64,000 nt of DNA from Streptomyces litmocidini (GTDB taxonomy: Bacteria > Actinomycetota > Actinomycetes > Streptomycetales > Streptomycetaceae): assembly GCF_014649755.1 (NCBI RefSeq), contig NZ_BMTQ01000002.1:510761-574760 (forward strand). Reading direction: 5' to 3'. This document shows positions 33,177 through 41,118 of this stretch, in pieces. The notes under the pieces were generated by a model. The model saw only the letters and a list, made by a program, of their open reading frames with translations, ran no database searches and had not been told where the DNA came from. Both the position numbers and the translations under genes were made by a program. Position 1 is the stretch's first letter. Each line of letters opens with the position of its first letter.

Positions 33177-35597
33177 TCAGGACGCGCGCGCCGCCTCCAG
33201 TCGGTCCGCCGGCGTGTCCCGGGTCACCTCTTCGAGGGAGACCGCGGGCACGTCCCGGGTTGCCGTCCCGGGGGAGTCCATGGGCAGCACCCGCGTGAAG
33301 ACGTCGTCGTAGCCGTGCACCTCGTCCGCCCCGGTGAGCAGGTACGCCTGCGCCTCGCCCACGTGGAAGTACACGCCGTGCAGCGTGAGCGTGCCCTCGG
33401 CCAACCGGCGCGCGACCGGCTCGTACGCCCGCAGGTGCTCCAGCTGCTGGACCACGTTGGTCAGACAGAGCTGCTCGACCGCGTCGGCCGGAAGCCGACC
33501 GGCGATCCGGGCCCAGGCGTGCCGTCGGCTCGCCATCCGCTCCAGGCTGGGACGGCCGTGGCGCAGCCAGCGGCGGAGCGGGGTCGGCGGGTCGTCGGGG
33601 CTGCCGCCCAGCAGGGCCTGCATCGCGCCGCAGCCGGAGTGGCCGCAGACGGTGATCGACTCCACCCGCAGCACCTCCACCGCGTACTCGATCGCCGCCG
33701 CCACCGAGTCGTCCCCGCTCTCCTCGCCGGGGAGCGGGACGAGATTGCCGACGTTGCGCACGGTGAAGAGGTCGCCCGGACCGCTGGAGGTGATCATGCT
33801 GGTGACGAGACGGGAGTCGGAGCAGGTCAGGAAGAGCTGGGAAGGCCGCTGCCCCTCCCTGGCGAGCCGCGCGAGCTCGTCCCGCACCAGCGGGGCGGTG
33901 TTCCGCTGGAACTTGCCGATGCCGCTCGCGAGGTGCAACCCCGTCGCCCGTCCGGTCTCGTGTCTGCTCTCGGCCGGCTTCGTCCCGCACTGGTGGTTGT
34001 GCCAGGGAGTCCAGGGACGACAGCAGGAGTGCGCGGCGGAGTCGGTGACGGGCGCGGGTTCGGCGATCCGGGCACCGGACGGCCCGGTGGTCTCGACCGT
34101 CCCGCCGTGGGCGAGGTGCCCGGCGGTCCAGTCGCTCAGCGCCTCGTAGGCGGCGTGGTCCATGAAGGACCCGTCGAGCTCGACCACCACGTCGGATCCC
34201 CGCGGCAGTTGGTGCAGCGCCCGGCTGAGCCGGGGCACGGCGAGGAAGGTCAGTTGGCCCCGCACGTGCAGCAGGTGGCGGCCGTCCCGCTCCTCCCGGG
34301 TGATCCGGGTGCGGGTGAGCCGGTGCAGGGCGACCGCGATGGCCACGGCGATGCCGAGGGCGACGCCCTCCAGGATGCCGACGAGGACGACACCGGCCAG
34401 CGTCACCACGTAGACGACGACCTCGCGGTGCCGGGTGACCGTACGGATGTGGGTGATGCTCACCATCTGGATGCCGACCACCATGACGAGGGCGGCGAGC
34501 GCGGGCAGCGGGATCAGGTCGAGCACCGGCACGAGCAGCAGGGCCGCGAGCACGATCCACAGGCCGTGCAGCATGGTCGAGGCTCGACTCACCGCTCCCG
34601 CCGAGACGTTGGCGACGCTGCGGACCGCGACCCCGGCGACCGGGAGGCCGCCGAGTGCTCCGGAGACCATGTTGGCCGCGCCCTGTCCGGCGAGCTCGCG
34701 GTCGAGGCGGGAGCGGGGGACGCCCTGGCCGCGGTCCCCCCGGGCGGCGACCAGCTTGTCGACCGCGACGGCCGACAGCAGCGACTGCACGCTGGTGACG
34801 AGCGTGATCGTGAGCACGCCCGCCGCGATGCCGAGGGCGGGGCCCTCGGGCAGGCCGGGCAGGGCGTGGCTGCTCCAGGACGGCAGGTCCACGCGCGGCA
34901 CGGCGAGCCCGGCGAAGGCGGCCGCGGCCGTCGCCCCGGCCACCGCGACGAGCGCGGCGGGGACCTTCCGTACGAGCCGCCCCGCACGGCCCGGCAGGCG
35001 CGGCCAGCACAGCAGCACGACCACGGTGAGAGCACTGATGGCGAGCGCCTCCGGGTGGGCCCGCGCCAACTGGGCGGGCAGCCCCAGGACGTTGTCCACG
35101 GCGGAGCTCTGCGGGGTGCCGCCGAGCACGATGTGGAGCTGGGCGAGGGCGATGGTGACGCCGATGCCGGCCAGCATGCCGTGCACGATCGCGGGCGAGA
35201 CGGCGAGTGCCGAGCGGGCCACGCGCAGGGCCGACAGGACGAGTTGGGCGAGGCCGGCGAGGACGGTGATGGCGCAGGTGGTGCGCCAGCCGTACTTCTG
35301 GATGAGCTCGGCGGTCACGACGGTGAGTCCGGCGGCGGGGCCGCTCACCTGGAGCGGGGCGCCGCCGAACCGGCCGGCGACGAGGCCGCCGACGGCGGCG
35401 GCCACCAGGCCTGCCTGGAGCGGGGCTCCGGTGGCGAGTGCGATGCCGAGCGAGAGCGGCAGCGCGATCAGGAAGACGGCGACGGACGCGGAGACGTCGG
35501 CGCCTGCGAGGCGGAAGCGGCGGGGCCCGTCCGGCGGGCTGTGGGGCCGCTGGATGCGGGGCCGGTTGGTCGTGCGGGCAGGGGTGCAGAGAGTCAT
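33177..35597 (-). CDS. SulP-family anion transporter fused to beta-carbonic anhydrase
   Basis: 806 residues. Residues ~30-410 are the SulP permease with about 11-14 helices ('AVFLIALPLSLGIALATGAPLQAG', 'GGLVAGRFGGAPLQVSGPAAGLTVV', 'GALGGLPVAGVAVRSVANV'). Residues ~425-515 form a STAS-like domain ('LHVRGQLTFLAVPRLSRAL', 'SDVVVELDGSFMDHAAYEALSDW'). A Cys/His-rich linker ('HSCCRPWTPWHNHQC') joins a beta-carbonic anhydrase at ~560-780: 'LFLTCSDSRLV' (Cys near 594, Asp, Arg) and 'TVCGHSGCGAM' (His and Cys near 652), all zinc ligands intact. The natural reading is bicarbonate uptake coupled to interconversion with CO2. GGAGG lies 9 nt before the ATG. Confidence 0.93.
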   Translation of the reverse strand: MTLCTPARTTNRPRIQRPHSPPDGPRRFRLAGADVSASVAVFLIALPLSLGIALATGAPLQAGLVAAAVGGLVAGRFGGAPLQVSGPAAGLTVVTAELIQKYGWRTTCAITVLAGLAQLVLSALRVARSALAVSPAIVHGMLAGIGVTIALAQLHIVLGGTPQSSAVDNVLGLPAQLARAHPEALAISALTVVVLLCWPRLPGRAGRLVRKVPAALVAVAGATAAAAFAGLAVPRVDLPSWSSHALPGLPEGPALGIAAGVLTITLVTSVQSLLSAVAVDKLVAARGDRGQGVPRSRLDRELAGQGAANMVSGALGGLPVAGVAVRSVANVSAGAVSRASTMLHGLWIVLAALLLVPVLDLIPLPALAALVMVVGIQMVSITHIRTVTRHREVVVYVVTLAGVVLVGILEGVALGIAVAIAVALHRLTRTRITREERDGRHLLHVRGQLTFLAVPRLSRALHQLPRGSDVVVELDGSFMDHAAYEALSDWTAGHLAHGGTVETTGPSGARIAEPAPVTDSAAHSCCRPWTPWHNHQCGTKPAESRHETGRATGLHLASGIGKFQRNTAPLVRDELARLAREGQRPSQLFLTCSDSRLVTSMITSSGPGDLFTVRNVGNLVPLPGEESGDDSVAAAIEYAVEVLRVESITVCGHSGCGAMQALLGGSPDDPPTPLRRWLRHGRPSLERMASRRHAWARIAGRLPADAVEQLCLTNVVQQLEHLRAYEPVARRLAEGTLTLHGVYFHVGEAQAYLLTGADEVHGYDDVFTRVLPMDSPGTATRDVPAVSLEEVTRDTPADRLEAARAS

Positions 35598-35889
35598 GTT
35601 CCCGTCTCCTCCGGGGCAGCGCGGTCGCGGCTCGTGCGGGGTGCAGCGGCGGGATTCGCGAGACCCTCCGGGTGATCTGCGTGTTCGAGTGGAGGATCAA
35701 CGCTCAGTAAATGGATCGTAATGGAGAGTAAAGACTGCGGCATTATTTTCGGGGCAAACAGGGCAAAGGTTCACCTGTTCCGGTGACAGAACGTGCGCAT
35801 GCCGCTTGTCGTTGACGGCCCCCGGTCCTCGTGGTGCGACGTTTACGCCGCTTGTACGGAAATCCGAGGATCTGAGGAGAGGTGCGCGG
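35598..35889. promoter_or_regulatory. Divergent promoter region between SulP-CA and deacetylase-like genes
   Basis: The 292 bp are noticeably richer in A and T than the surroundings, especially 35690-35770 (GTAAATGGATCGTAATGG, GGCATTATTTTCGGGG). Both flanking genes start from its ends, each with its own ribosome-binding site. Exact promoters were not assigned. Confidence 0.5.
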
Positions 35890-37191
35890 ATGTCAGCCGC
35901 CCGCAGAACGACCACTGTCCGGAGGAAGGCGCTCGCCGTCGGCGCCCTCACCCTCGCCCTCGCCACCGGCCTCGCCGGCTGTTCGGGCTCCGACGACGCC
36001 GCCACGAAGAGCGCCTCGGGCGACGCGGGTGCCAAGAAGGGGCCGGCCGCGGCCCCGCAGACCGTGACCCGGCTGATCGGCGACGGCTCGACCGCCTTCA
36101 CCGGCACCCAGCCCCACCAGCCGGTCTGGCAGAAGCTCAAGCCCGGCGAGGTCCCGCCGCAGTTCGTGGTCTTCTCGTGGGACGGCGCCGGCGAGGACAG
36201 CCAGAAGCTGTTCTCCCACTTCCGCGAGGTCGGCAAGAAGTACGGCGCCACCATGACGTACTTCCTCAGCGGCGTGTACCTGCTGCCGGAGGAGAAGCGG
36301 GAGCTCTACGCCCCGCCGCAGCACAGCCCCGGCCGCTCCGACATCGGCTTCAACGACGTCGCGGGCATCCGCGCCACCGTCCGCGAACTGCGCGGCGCGT
36401 GGCAGGAGGGCAACGAGATCGGCACCCACTTCAACGGCCACTTCTGCGGGAAGGAGAGCGGCGTCGACAACTGGTCGGTCGAGGACTGGAAGAGCGAGAT
36501 CAACCAGGCCAAGTCCTTCGTCAAGCACTGGAAGACCAACGCCGGCCTGCGCGCCGAGCAGCCGCTGCCCTTCGACTACGACAAGGAGCTCGTCGGCGCC
36601 CGCACCCCCTGTCTGGAGGGCCGGAAGAACTTCGTCCGGGCGGCGGCGCAGATGGGCTTCCGCTACGACACCAGCGGAGTCAACGACCAGATCTGGCCCA
36701 AGAAGGACATGGGCCTGTGGGACCTGTCGATGCAGCTCGTGCCCGTCCCGGGCCGCGCCTTCCAGACGCTCTCCATGGACTACAACTTCCTCGTGAACCA
36801 GTCGGGCACGACCCAGGGCGACCCCTCCCAGCACCGCTACTGGGGCGACCAGATGCGCGACGGCCTGGTGCAGGCCTTCGAGCGCTCCTACCGGGGCAAC
36901 CGCGCGCCGCTGATCATCGGCAACCACTTCGAGTCCTGGAACGGCGGCACGTACATGCGGGCCGTCGAGGAGACCATCGCCACGGTCTGCGTGCAGAAGG
37001 ACGTCAAGTGCGTGTCCTTCCGCCAGCTCGCCGACTGGCTCGACGCCCAGGACCCCGACGTCGTCGCCAAGATGCGCACCCTGAAGGTCGGCGAGGCGCC
37101 GGCGGGCGGCTGGAAGGCCTTCCTCGCCCCCCAGCCGGCCGTCCCGGCAGGCGCCCCGGCCAAGGGCGCCAAGCGGACCGAACGACACTGA
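35890..37191 (+). CDS. Polysaccharide-deacetylase-like lipoprotein
   Basis: 433 residues from the ATG at 35890 with GGAGAGG 7 nt upstream; an upstream in-frame start would place 28 residues ahead of the signal peptide. A lipoprotein signal ends with the lipobox 'LAGC' near residue 30. The mature part resembles the NodB/polysaccharide deacetylase fold: 'FVVFSWDGAGED' for the first motif and 'NEIGTHFNGHFCG', which keeps the HxxxH metal pair, for the second. 'LIIGNHFESWNGGTYMRAVEE' near the end matches the family's last active-site strand. It likely acts on a cell-wall or extracellular polymer; activity is inferred. A strong hairpin follows. Confidence 0.82.
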   Translation: MSAARRTTTVRRKALAVGALTLALATGLAGCSGSDDAATKSASGDAGAKKGPAAAPQTVTRLIGDGSTAFTGTQPHQPVWQKLKPGEVPPQFVVFSWDGAGEDSQKLFSHFREVGKKYGATMTYFLSGVYLLPEEKRELYAPPQHSPGRSDIGFNDVAGIRATVRELRGAWQEGNEIGTHFNGHFCGKESGVDNWSVEDWKSEINQAKSFVKHWKTNAGLRAEQPLPFDYDKELVGARTPCLEGRKNFVRAAAQMGFRYDTSGVNDQIWPKKDMGLWDLSMQLVPVPGRAFQTLSMDYNFLVNQSGTTQGDPSQHRYWGDQMRDGLVQAFERSYRGNRAPLIIGNHFESWNGGTYMRAVEETIATVCVQKDVKCVSFRQLADWLDAQDPDVVAKMRTLKVGEAPAGGWKAFLAPQPAVPAGAPAKGAKRTERH

Positions 37192-37224
37192 GCTCGGCCC
37201 TCGACGTCAGGCGGCCGAACGGCC

Positions 37225-37254
37225 CTGGGGCCTGCTGTCGGCAGCAGGCCCCAG
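37225..37254 (+). terminator. Terminator after the deacetylase-like lipoprotein gene
   Basis: CTGGGGCCTGCTG (37225-37237) and CAGCAGGCCCCAG (37242-37254) form a perfect 13-bp stem with loop TCGG. GGCAGCA repeats just after it look like slippage products. It also faces the convergent CooC-like gene. Confidence 0.88.
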
Positions 37255-37338
37255 GCAGCAGGCAGCAGGCGGCCGAAGTGCTCTGGGCCCTGCTGTCGGC
37301 GACAGGCGGCCGAAGGGCCTCAGCCCGGCCCTCGGGGG

Positions 37339-38325
37339 TCAGGCGGGCTGAACGGCACTGAGCCCTTCGGCCAGCACGAAGCCGGGGTCGACCTGCGACG
37401 CCAGGTCGGCCCCGGTCTTGGCGTTGCCCCAGCTCTCCGCGTTGCGCAGGTGGAAGTGGACCATCTGGCGCGTGTAGCGCTCCCAATCGCGGTGGGCGTA
37501 CGAGTCGTCCGCCGCGTCCTGGAGGGCCTGGAGCGCCATGCGGTTCTCCGCCTCCAGGAGCTCGAAGCGGGACGGACGGCCCTTCTCCATCGCGCGCACC
37601 CAGTCCGAGTGCCCCACCGTCACCAGCAGGTCCTCGCCGACCTCCTCGCGCAGGAAGTCCAGGTCGTCCTGGCCCTGCACCTTGTTGCCGACGACCTTGA
37701 GCGCCACGCCGAAGTCCCGGGCGTACTCCTTGTACTGGCGGTAGACCGAGACGCCCTTGCGGGTCGGCTCGGCGACCAGGAAGGTCATGTCGAAGCGGGT
37801 GAAGAGACCCGACGCGAAGGAGTCCGAACCCGCCGTCATGTCGACGACCACGTACTCGTCGGCCCCGTCGACCAGATGGTTGAGGCAGAGCTCCACCGCG
37901 CCGACCTTGGAGTGGTAGCAGGAGACCCCGAGGTCCGACTCGGTGAAGGGTCCGGTCGCCATCAGTCGGATCTCGCCGTCGTCGAGCGGGACCGGACGCG
38001 CGCACGCCTCGTACACCGGGTTGTCCTCGCGGACCCGCAGCAGCCGTGAACCCTCCCCCGGGGGCGTCGTCTTGATCATCGTGTCGGCGGAGGCGATCCG
38101 CGGGTTGCTGCCCCGCAGGTACTCCTTGATGAGCGGCAGGTGCGCGCCCATCGCGGGCAGTGCGGCGGCCTCCGCCTCGGACAGGCCGAGTGCGGCGCCC
38201 AGGTGCTGGTTGATGTCGGCGTCGACGGCGACGACCGGCGCTTCGTTGGCGGCGAGGTGGCGGATGAAGAGCGAGGACAGCGTGGTCTTGCCGCTGCCGC
38301 CCTTCCCCACGAAAGCGATCTTCAT
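37339..38325 (-). CDS. CooC/MinD-superfamily P-loop ATPase
   Basis: 328 residues from the ATG at 38325 (MKIAFVGKGGSGKTT). The deviant Walker A 'GKGGSGKTTLSSLF' and 'VVAVDADINQHLGAALGLS' mark the SIMIBI class, close to CooC-type ATPases that load metal clusters. 'EYVVVDMTAGSDSFASGLFTRFD' is the switch II region. The CxC nickel motif of true CooC was not found, although Cys occur in 'VSCYHSKVGAVELCLNH'. An in-frame GTG two codons upstream lies too close to the -10. The gene is divergent from the Fic-like gene, 102 bp between starts, both with leaderless-type promoters. The target is unknown. Confidence 0.82.
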   Translation of the reverse strand: MKIAFVGKGGSGKTTLSSLFIRHLAANEAPVVAVDADINQHLGAALGLSEAEAAALPAMGAHLPLIKEYLRGSNPRIASADTMIKTTPPGEGSRLLRVREDNPVYEACARPVPLDDGEIRLMATGPFTESDLGVSCYHSKVGAVELCLNHLVDGADEYVVVDMTAGSDSFASGLFTRFDMTFLVAEPTRKGVSVYRQYKEYARDFGVALKVVGNKVQGQDDLDFLREEVGEDLLVTVGHSDWVRAMEKGRPSRFELLEAENRMALQALQDAADDSYAHRDWERYTRQMVHFHLRNAESWGNAKTGADLASQVDPGFVLAEGLSAVQPA

Positions 38326-38333
38326 GTTCACCT

Positions 38334-38339
38334 AGGGTA
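38334..38339 (-). promoter_or_regulatory. -10 element TACCCT for a leaderless CooC-like transcript
   Basis: Minus-strand TACCCT is followed after 8 nt (AGGTGAAC) by the ATG at 38325. The AGGTGA could also serve as a weak ribosome-binding site. Confidence 0.45.
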
Positions 38340-38413
38340 GCGGTATGATCGCGCCGCGTGGTCGGACTGCGTGAAGAAGACCACTCCATCGTGGGGCGGA
38401 CCTCCAAGGCGCG

Positions 38414-38419
38414 TAGCCT
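38414..38419 (+). promoter_or_regulatory. -10 element TAGCCT for a leaderless Fic-like transcript
   Basis: TAGCCT ends 8 nt (CCCTACTT) before the ATG at 38428; no ribosome-binding site. Confidence 0.45.
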
Positions 38420-38427
38420 CCCTACTT

Positions 38428-39270
38428 ATGAGTACGCACGCCTCTGACCCCTTGGCCGCCCTCGGCTCCCTGCCGGGCGTCGCCGAAGCGGTGGACTCCG
38501 TACGCAAGGCCGTCGACCGGGTCTACGGCCACCGCGTGATGCGCCGCCGCAGCAACGAGATCTCCTCCGAGGCGGCCCTGCGCGGCGCGCGCGGCTCAGC
38601 CGCCCTGTCCGGGGCCGACTGGGCCCTGGAAGAGGTCCGCCGGCGCACCGACTTCAGCGCCGACGCCGAGGCCCGCACCGTCGGTGCCGCCCTGCGCCTC
38701 GGTGCCGAGGCCGGGCAGCTGCTCTCCATCTGGCGCCAGTCACCCCTGCGCGTGCTCGCCCGGCTGCACCTGGTCGCCGCCGGCGACGCGGGCCTGTCGG
38801 CCGGGGCCGGTGTCGGCGACTCCGTGGGCCGGCCCCGGTTGGACGGCGAGACGGTCGACGAGCCCCTGATCGGCCTCCCGCTGCCGACTCCCTCCGAGGT
38901 CGCGGGACGACTCGACGGCCTCGCCGAACTGATCGTCGCGGGCAGCGAGGCCCCGGCCCTCGTCACGGCCGCCGTGATCCACGGCGAACTGCTCGCGCTG
39001 CGCCCCTTCACCTCGTACAACGGCCTCGTCGCGCGGGCGGCCGAGCGGATCGCGCTGGTCGGCAGCGGCCTCGACCCCAAGGCCGTCTGCCCGGCAGAAG
39101 TCGGCCACGCGGAGCAGGGTCGGGCCGCGTACCTCGCCGCCTTCGAGGGGTACCTGTCGGGCACTCCTGAGGGCATGGGCGCCTGGATCGCGCACTGCGG
39201 ACGCTCGGTCGAGCTGGGAGCCCGGGAGTCGACGGCCGTCTGCGAGGCCCTCCAGCGCGGAGCCGCCTGA
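38428..39270 (+). CDS. Degenerate Fic/DOC-fold protein
   Basis: 280 residues from the ATG at 38428. The helical protein contains 'VTAAVIHGELLALRPFTSYNGLVARAAERI' (about 178-207), which aligns by eye with the Fic motif HPFxxGNGRxxR. The catalytic His is replaced (RPF), the central Gly by Tyr and the motif's first Arg by Leu, so AMPylation or phosphorylation by the usual mechanism is unlikely. Relatives are sometimes annotated as oxidoreductases without evidence. A variable Gly/Ala loop (about 130-150) and an Ala/Gly-rich helical C-terminus complete it. Divergent from the CooC-like ATPase, suggesting a functional pair. Confidence 0.72.
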   Translation: MSTHASDPLAALGSLPGVAEAVDSVRKAVDRVYGHRVMRRRSNEISSEAALRGARGSAALSGADWALEEVRRRTDFSADAEARTVGAALRLGAEAGQLLSIWRQSPLRVLARLHLVAAGDAGLSAGAGVGDSVGRPRLDGETVDEPLIGLPLPTPSEVAGRLDGLAELIVAGSEAPALVTAAVIHGELLALRPFTSYNGLVARAAERIALVGSGLDPKAVCPAEVGHAEQGRAAYLAAFEGYLSGTPEGMGAWIAHCGRSVELGARESTAVCEALQRGAA

Positions 39271-39310
39271 ACCGGCCCTGGGGCCTGAACCGGCTCTGAG
39301 GGGCCGTTCG

Positions 39311-39350
39311 GATCTTCGTGGGGCGTGCGAGATCTTCGTGGGGTGTGCGG
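39311..39350. repeat. 20-bp tandem repeat in a gene-free gap
   Basis: GATCTTCGTGGGGCGTGCGA (39311-39330) is repeated at 39331-39350 with two changes. It lies in the 530-bp gap 39271-39800 between the Fic-like gene and the convergent HAD gene. The rest of the gap shows no gene; the part near 39690-39800 is richer in A/T. Confidence 0.75.
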
Positions 39351-39800
39351 GCCCGGGGCGTACGGCTCCTGTGCCTCACGGGCCAAGCGAGGCTTCGCGG
39401 GCGGTCCGGGCCGCGCGGGCGGCCTGGGGTCTCGCGGGCTCGGCCTGGGCCTCCTGGTCGGCTCGGCCCTCAGGGGGACGGCCAGGCCCTCGTGGGGCGA
39501 ACAGGCCCGGAACGGGTTGCGGCGGCACCAGTTCTGGTACCGCCGCTGGCACGTCCACCCAGTTACCAAGCGTCCTCGATATGTGCCCATCAGGCCGGGT
39601 GCTTTGCCCGTGGCCTGGTGCGGCTGGCCCGTAATCGACGGGTCGACGTCGCGTGGGTGCCCGGTTTCAGTGCTAGGTCCGTGGGGCCTTCATGCTCAAC
39701 AGGTGATCCTCTCGGATGTCCTCGGTCTCGCGGGCCTGATTCCTTTCTACTCCTGTCCGGGGGGAAGCGAAAGTGGTGGCTCCACTTCTCTGGCGATTGC

Positions 39801-40655
39801 TCAAATTCGGGCAAATTCCCCGGCGGGGCGAGGGGTGAGGGCCGCCTGTCGGCGTCGCGCCGCGTACCAGACGAGTCCGGCCCCGATGACCGCCGCTCCG
39901 ACCGCCGCCGCGGCGACGAGCGTGGGGCGGGGCGGCATCCGGAATGCGGGCAGCCGCTGCTTGAGACGCACCGGCTTCTCGAAGGCCAGGACCGGCCACT
40001 CCCGTGCCACGGCCTCACGGCGCAGCGTCCGGTCGGGATTGACCGCGTACGGGTGGCCGACGGCCTCCAGCATGGGGATGTCGGTCGCCGAATCGCTGTA
40101 CGCGTAGCAGCGCGAGAGGTCGTAGCCCTCCGACTTCGCGAGCTCCCGCACCGCCTCCGCCTTCGTCGGCCCGTAGGCGTAGTACTCCACCTCCCCGGTG
40201 AAGCACCCGTCCTCGCCGACCACCATCCTGGTGGCGACGACCCGGTCGGCGCCGAGCATCTCACCGATCGGCTCGACCACCTCGGCTCCTGAGGTGGAGA
40301 CGATCACGACGTCGCGGCCGGCGGCGTGGTGGCCCTCGATGAGGGAGGCCGCCTCGTCGTAGATGATCGGGTCGATCAGATCGTGAAGGGTCTCGGCGAC
40401 GAGCTCCTTCACCTGGGCGACGTTCCAGCCTTTGCAGAGCGCGGAAAGATATTCACGCATCCGCTCCATCTGGTCGTGATCGGCTCCGCCCGCCAGGAAG
40501 ACGAACTGGATGTAGGCCGTCCGCAGGGCGGCGCGGCGGCTGATCAGTCCGCCCCTGTAGAAGGACTTGCTGAAGGTCAGCGTCGAAGACTTCGCAATGA
40601 CCGTCTTGTCCAGGTCAAAGAAGGCGGCTGTGCGCGGCAAGGAGTGGTTTTCCAC
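39801..40655 (-). CDS. HAD-superfamily IB phosphatase (morphological differentiation-associated type)
   Basis: 284 residues from the GTG at 40655; the frame extends four codons to an ATG at 40667, which overlaps the -10. HAD motifs: 'AAFFDLDKTVIAKSS' (nucleophile Asp and general acid), 'VVIVSTSGAEVVEPIGEML' (motif II Ser/Thr), motif III Lys in 'YGPTKAEAVREL', and 'CYAYSDSATDIPMLEAVG' (motif IV). These fit the HAD-IB hypothetical family (TIGR01490), which includes SCO3558, annotated as associated with morphological differentiation. A C-terminal membrane helix ('TLVAAAAVGAAVIGAGLVWYAARR') anchors it. Divergent from the ssd/Tad operon. Confidence 0.88.
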   Translation of the reverse strand: MENHSLPRTAAFFDLDKTVIAKSSTLTFSKSFYRGGLISRRAALRTAYIQFVFLAGGADHDQMERMREYLSALCKGWNVAQVKELVAETLHDLIDPIIYDEAASLIEGHHAAGRDVVIVSTSGAEVVEPIGEMLGADRVVATRMVVGEDGCFTGEVEYYAYGPTKAEAVRELAKSEGYDLSRCYAYSDSATDIPMLEAVGHPYAVNPDRTLRREAVAREWPVLAFEKPVRLKQRLPAFRMPPRPTLVAAAAVGAAVIGAGLVWYAARRRQAALTPRPAGEFARI

Positions 40656-40662
40656 AAGCCTG

Positions 40663-40668
40663 AGCATA
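40663..40668 (-). promoter_or_regulatory. -10 element TATGCT for a leaderless HAD-phosphatase transcript
   Basis: Minus-strand TATGCT is followed after 7 nt (CAGGCTT) by the GTG at 40655. This spacing argues that the ATG embedded in the hexamer is not the start. Confidence 0.55.
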
Positions 40669-40802
40669 GGTGCCCGCCATTCGGCGTACGCTGGGGCGCG
40701 TGGGTTTGCCTGAGAAGGCTCTCGGGTACACCATGGAAGTCACGGATCGTTCGCGACCGTGCTAACCCGGCCCGGCTCCTCCCCCCCCGAGTCGGCCGGA
40801 AA

Positions 40803-40837
40803 GACGACCCCCGCTCTCCCCCCCGGCGGGGGTCGTC
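40803..40837 (+). terminator. Hairpin inside a divergent intergenic region
   Basis: GACGACCCCCGC (40803-40814) and GCGGGGGTCGTC (40826-40837) form a perfect 12-bp stem. The flanking genes both read away from it, so it cannot end either. It may end a small RNA or act as an attenuator in the ssd leader. A TACGCT hexamer at 40687-40692 and a 10-codon frame (ATG at 40733) lie upstream on the plus strand. Confidence 0.6.
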
Positions 40838-40994
40838 GCATGTCCGGAGCCATTTCAGCCCTGTGGGCCATCGCTTGCTCCCTTCCTGTCCGTTCATCGG
40901 TCACGAGTCGACCGAGGCCCCGCCCGGCTCTCGATTCATCACCCACAGTAATCAGTGGACTGCGTTCCGGACAGCCCCCGAAGGGGTGGCGGAG

Positions 40995-41021
40995 TTATTC
41001 ACAGCCCCTCGCTTATCCACA
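40995..41021 (+). other. Pair of DnaA-box-like sites upstream of ssd
   Basis: TTATTCACA (40995-41003) and TTATCCACA (41013-41021) lie in the same orientation 18 bp apart; the second is the exact E. coli consensus 9-mer, while Streptomyces oriC prefers TTGTCCACA. A related TTTTCCACA is near 40650. The remaining stretch 40668-41118 holds no gene. Confidence 0.45.
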
Positions 41022-41118
41022 GTTTTTCGGCGAGATCGGCACGATTTCCAGGACGGCCCCACGGTGATTCCTGTCGCGAAGTCCGCGGCCGACATGAATC
41101 ACGAGAGGGGCGTGCGCC

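Noticed and set aside
40668-41118. Chromosomal origin of replication
   Set aside because: Only two or three DnaA-box-like 9-mers, no dnaA/dnaN/rpmH/gyrB, and the boxes are not the Streptomyces-preferred form.
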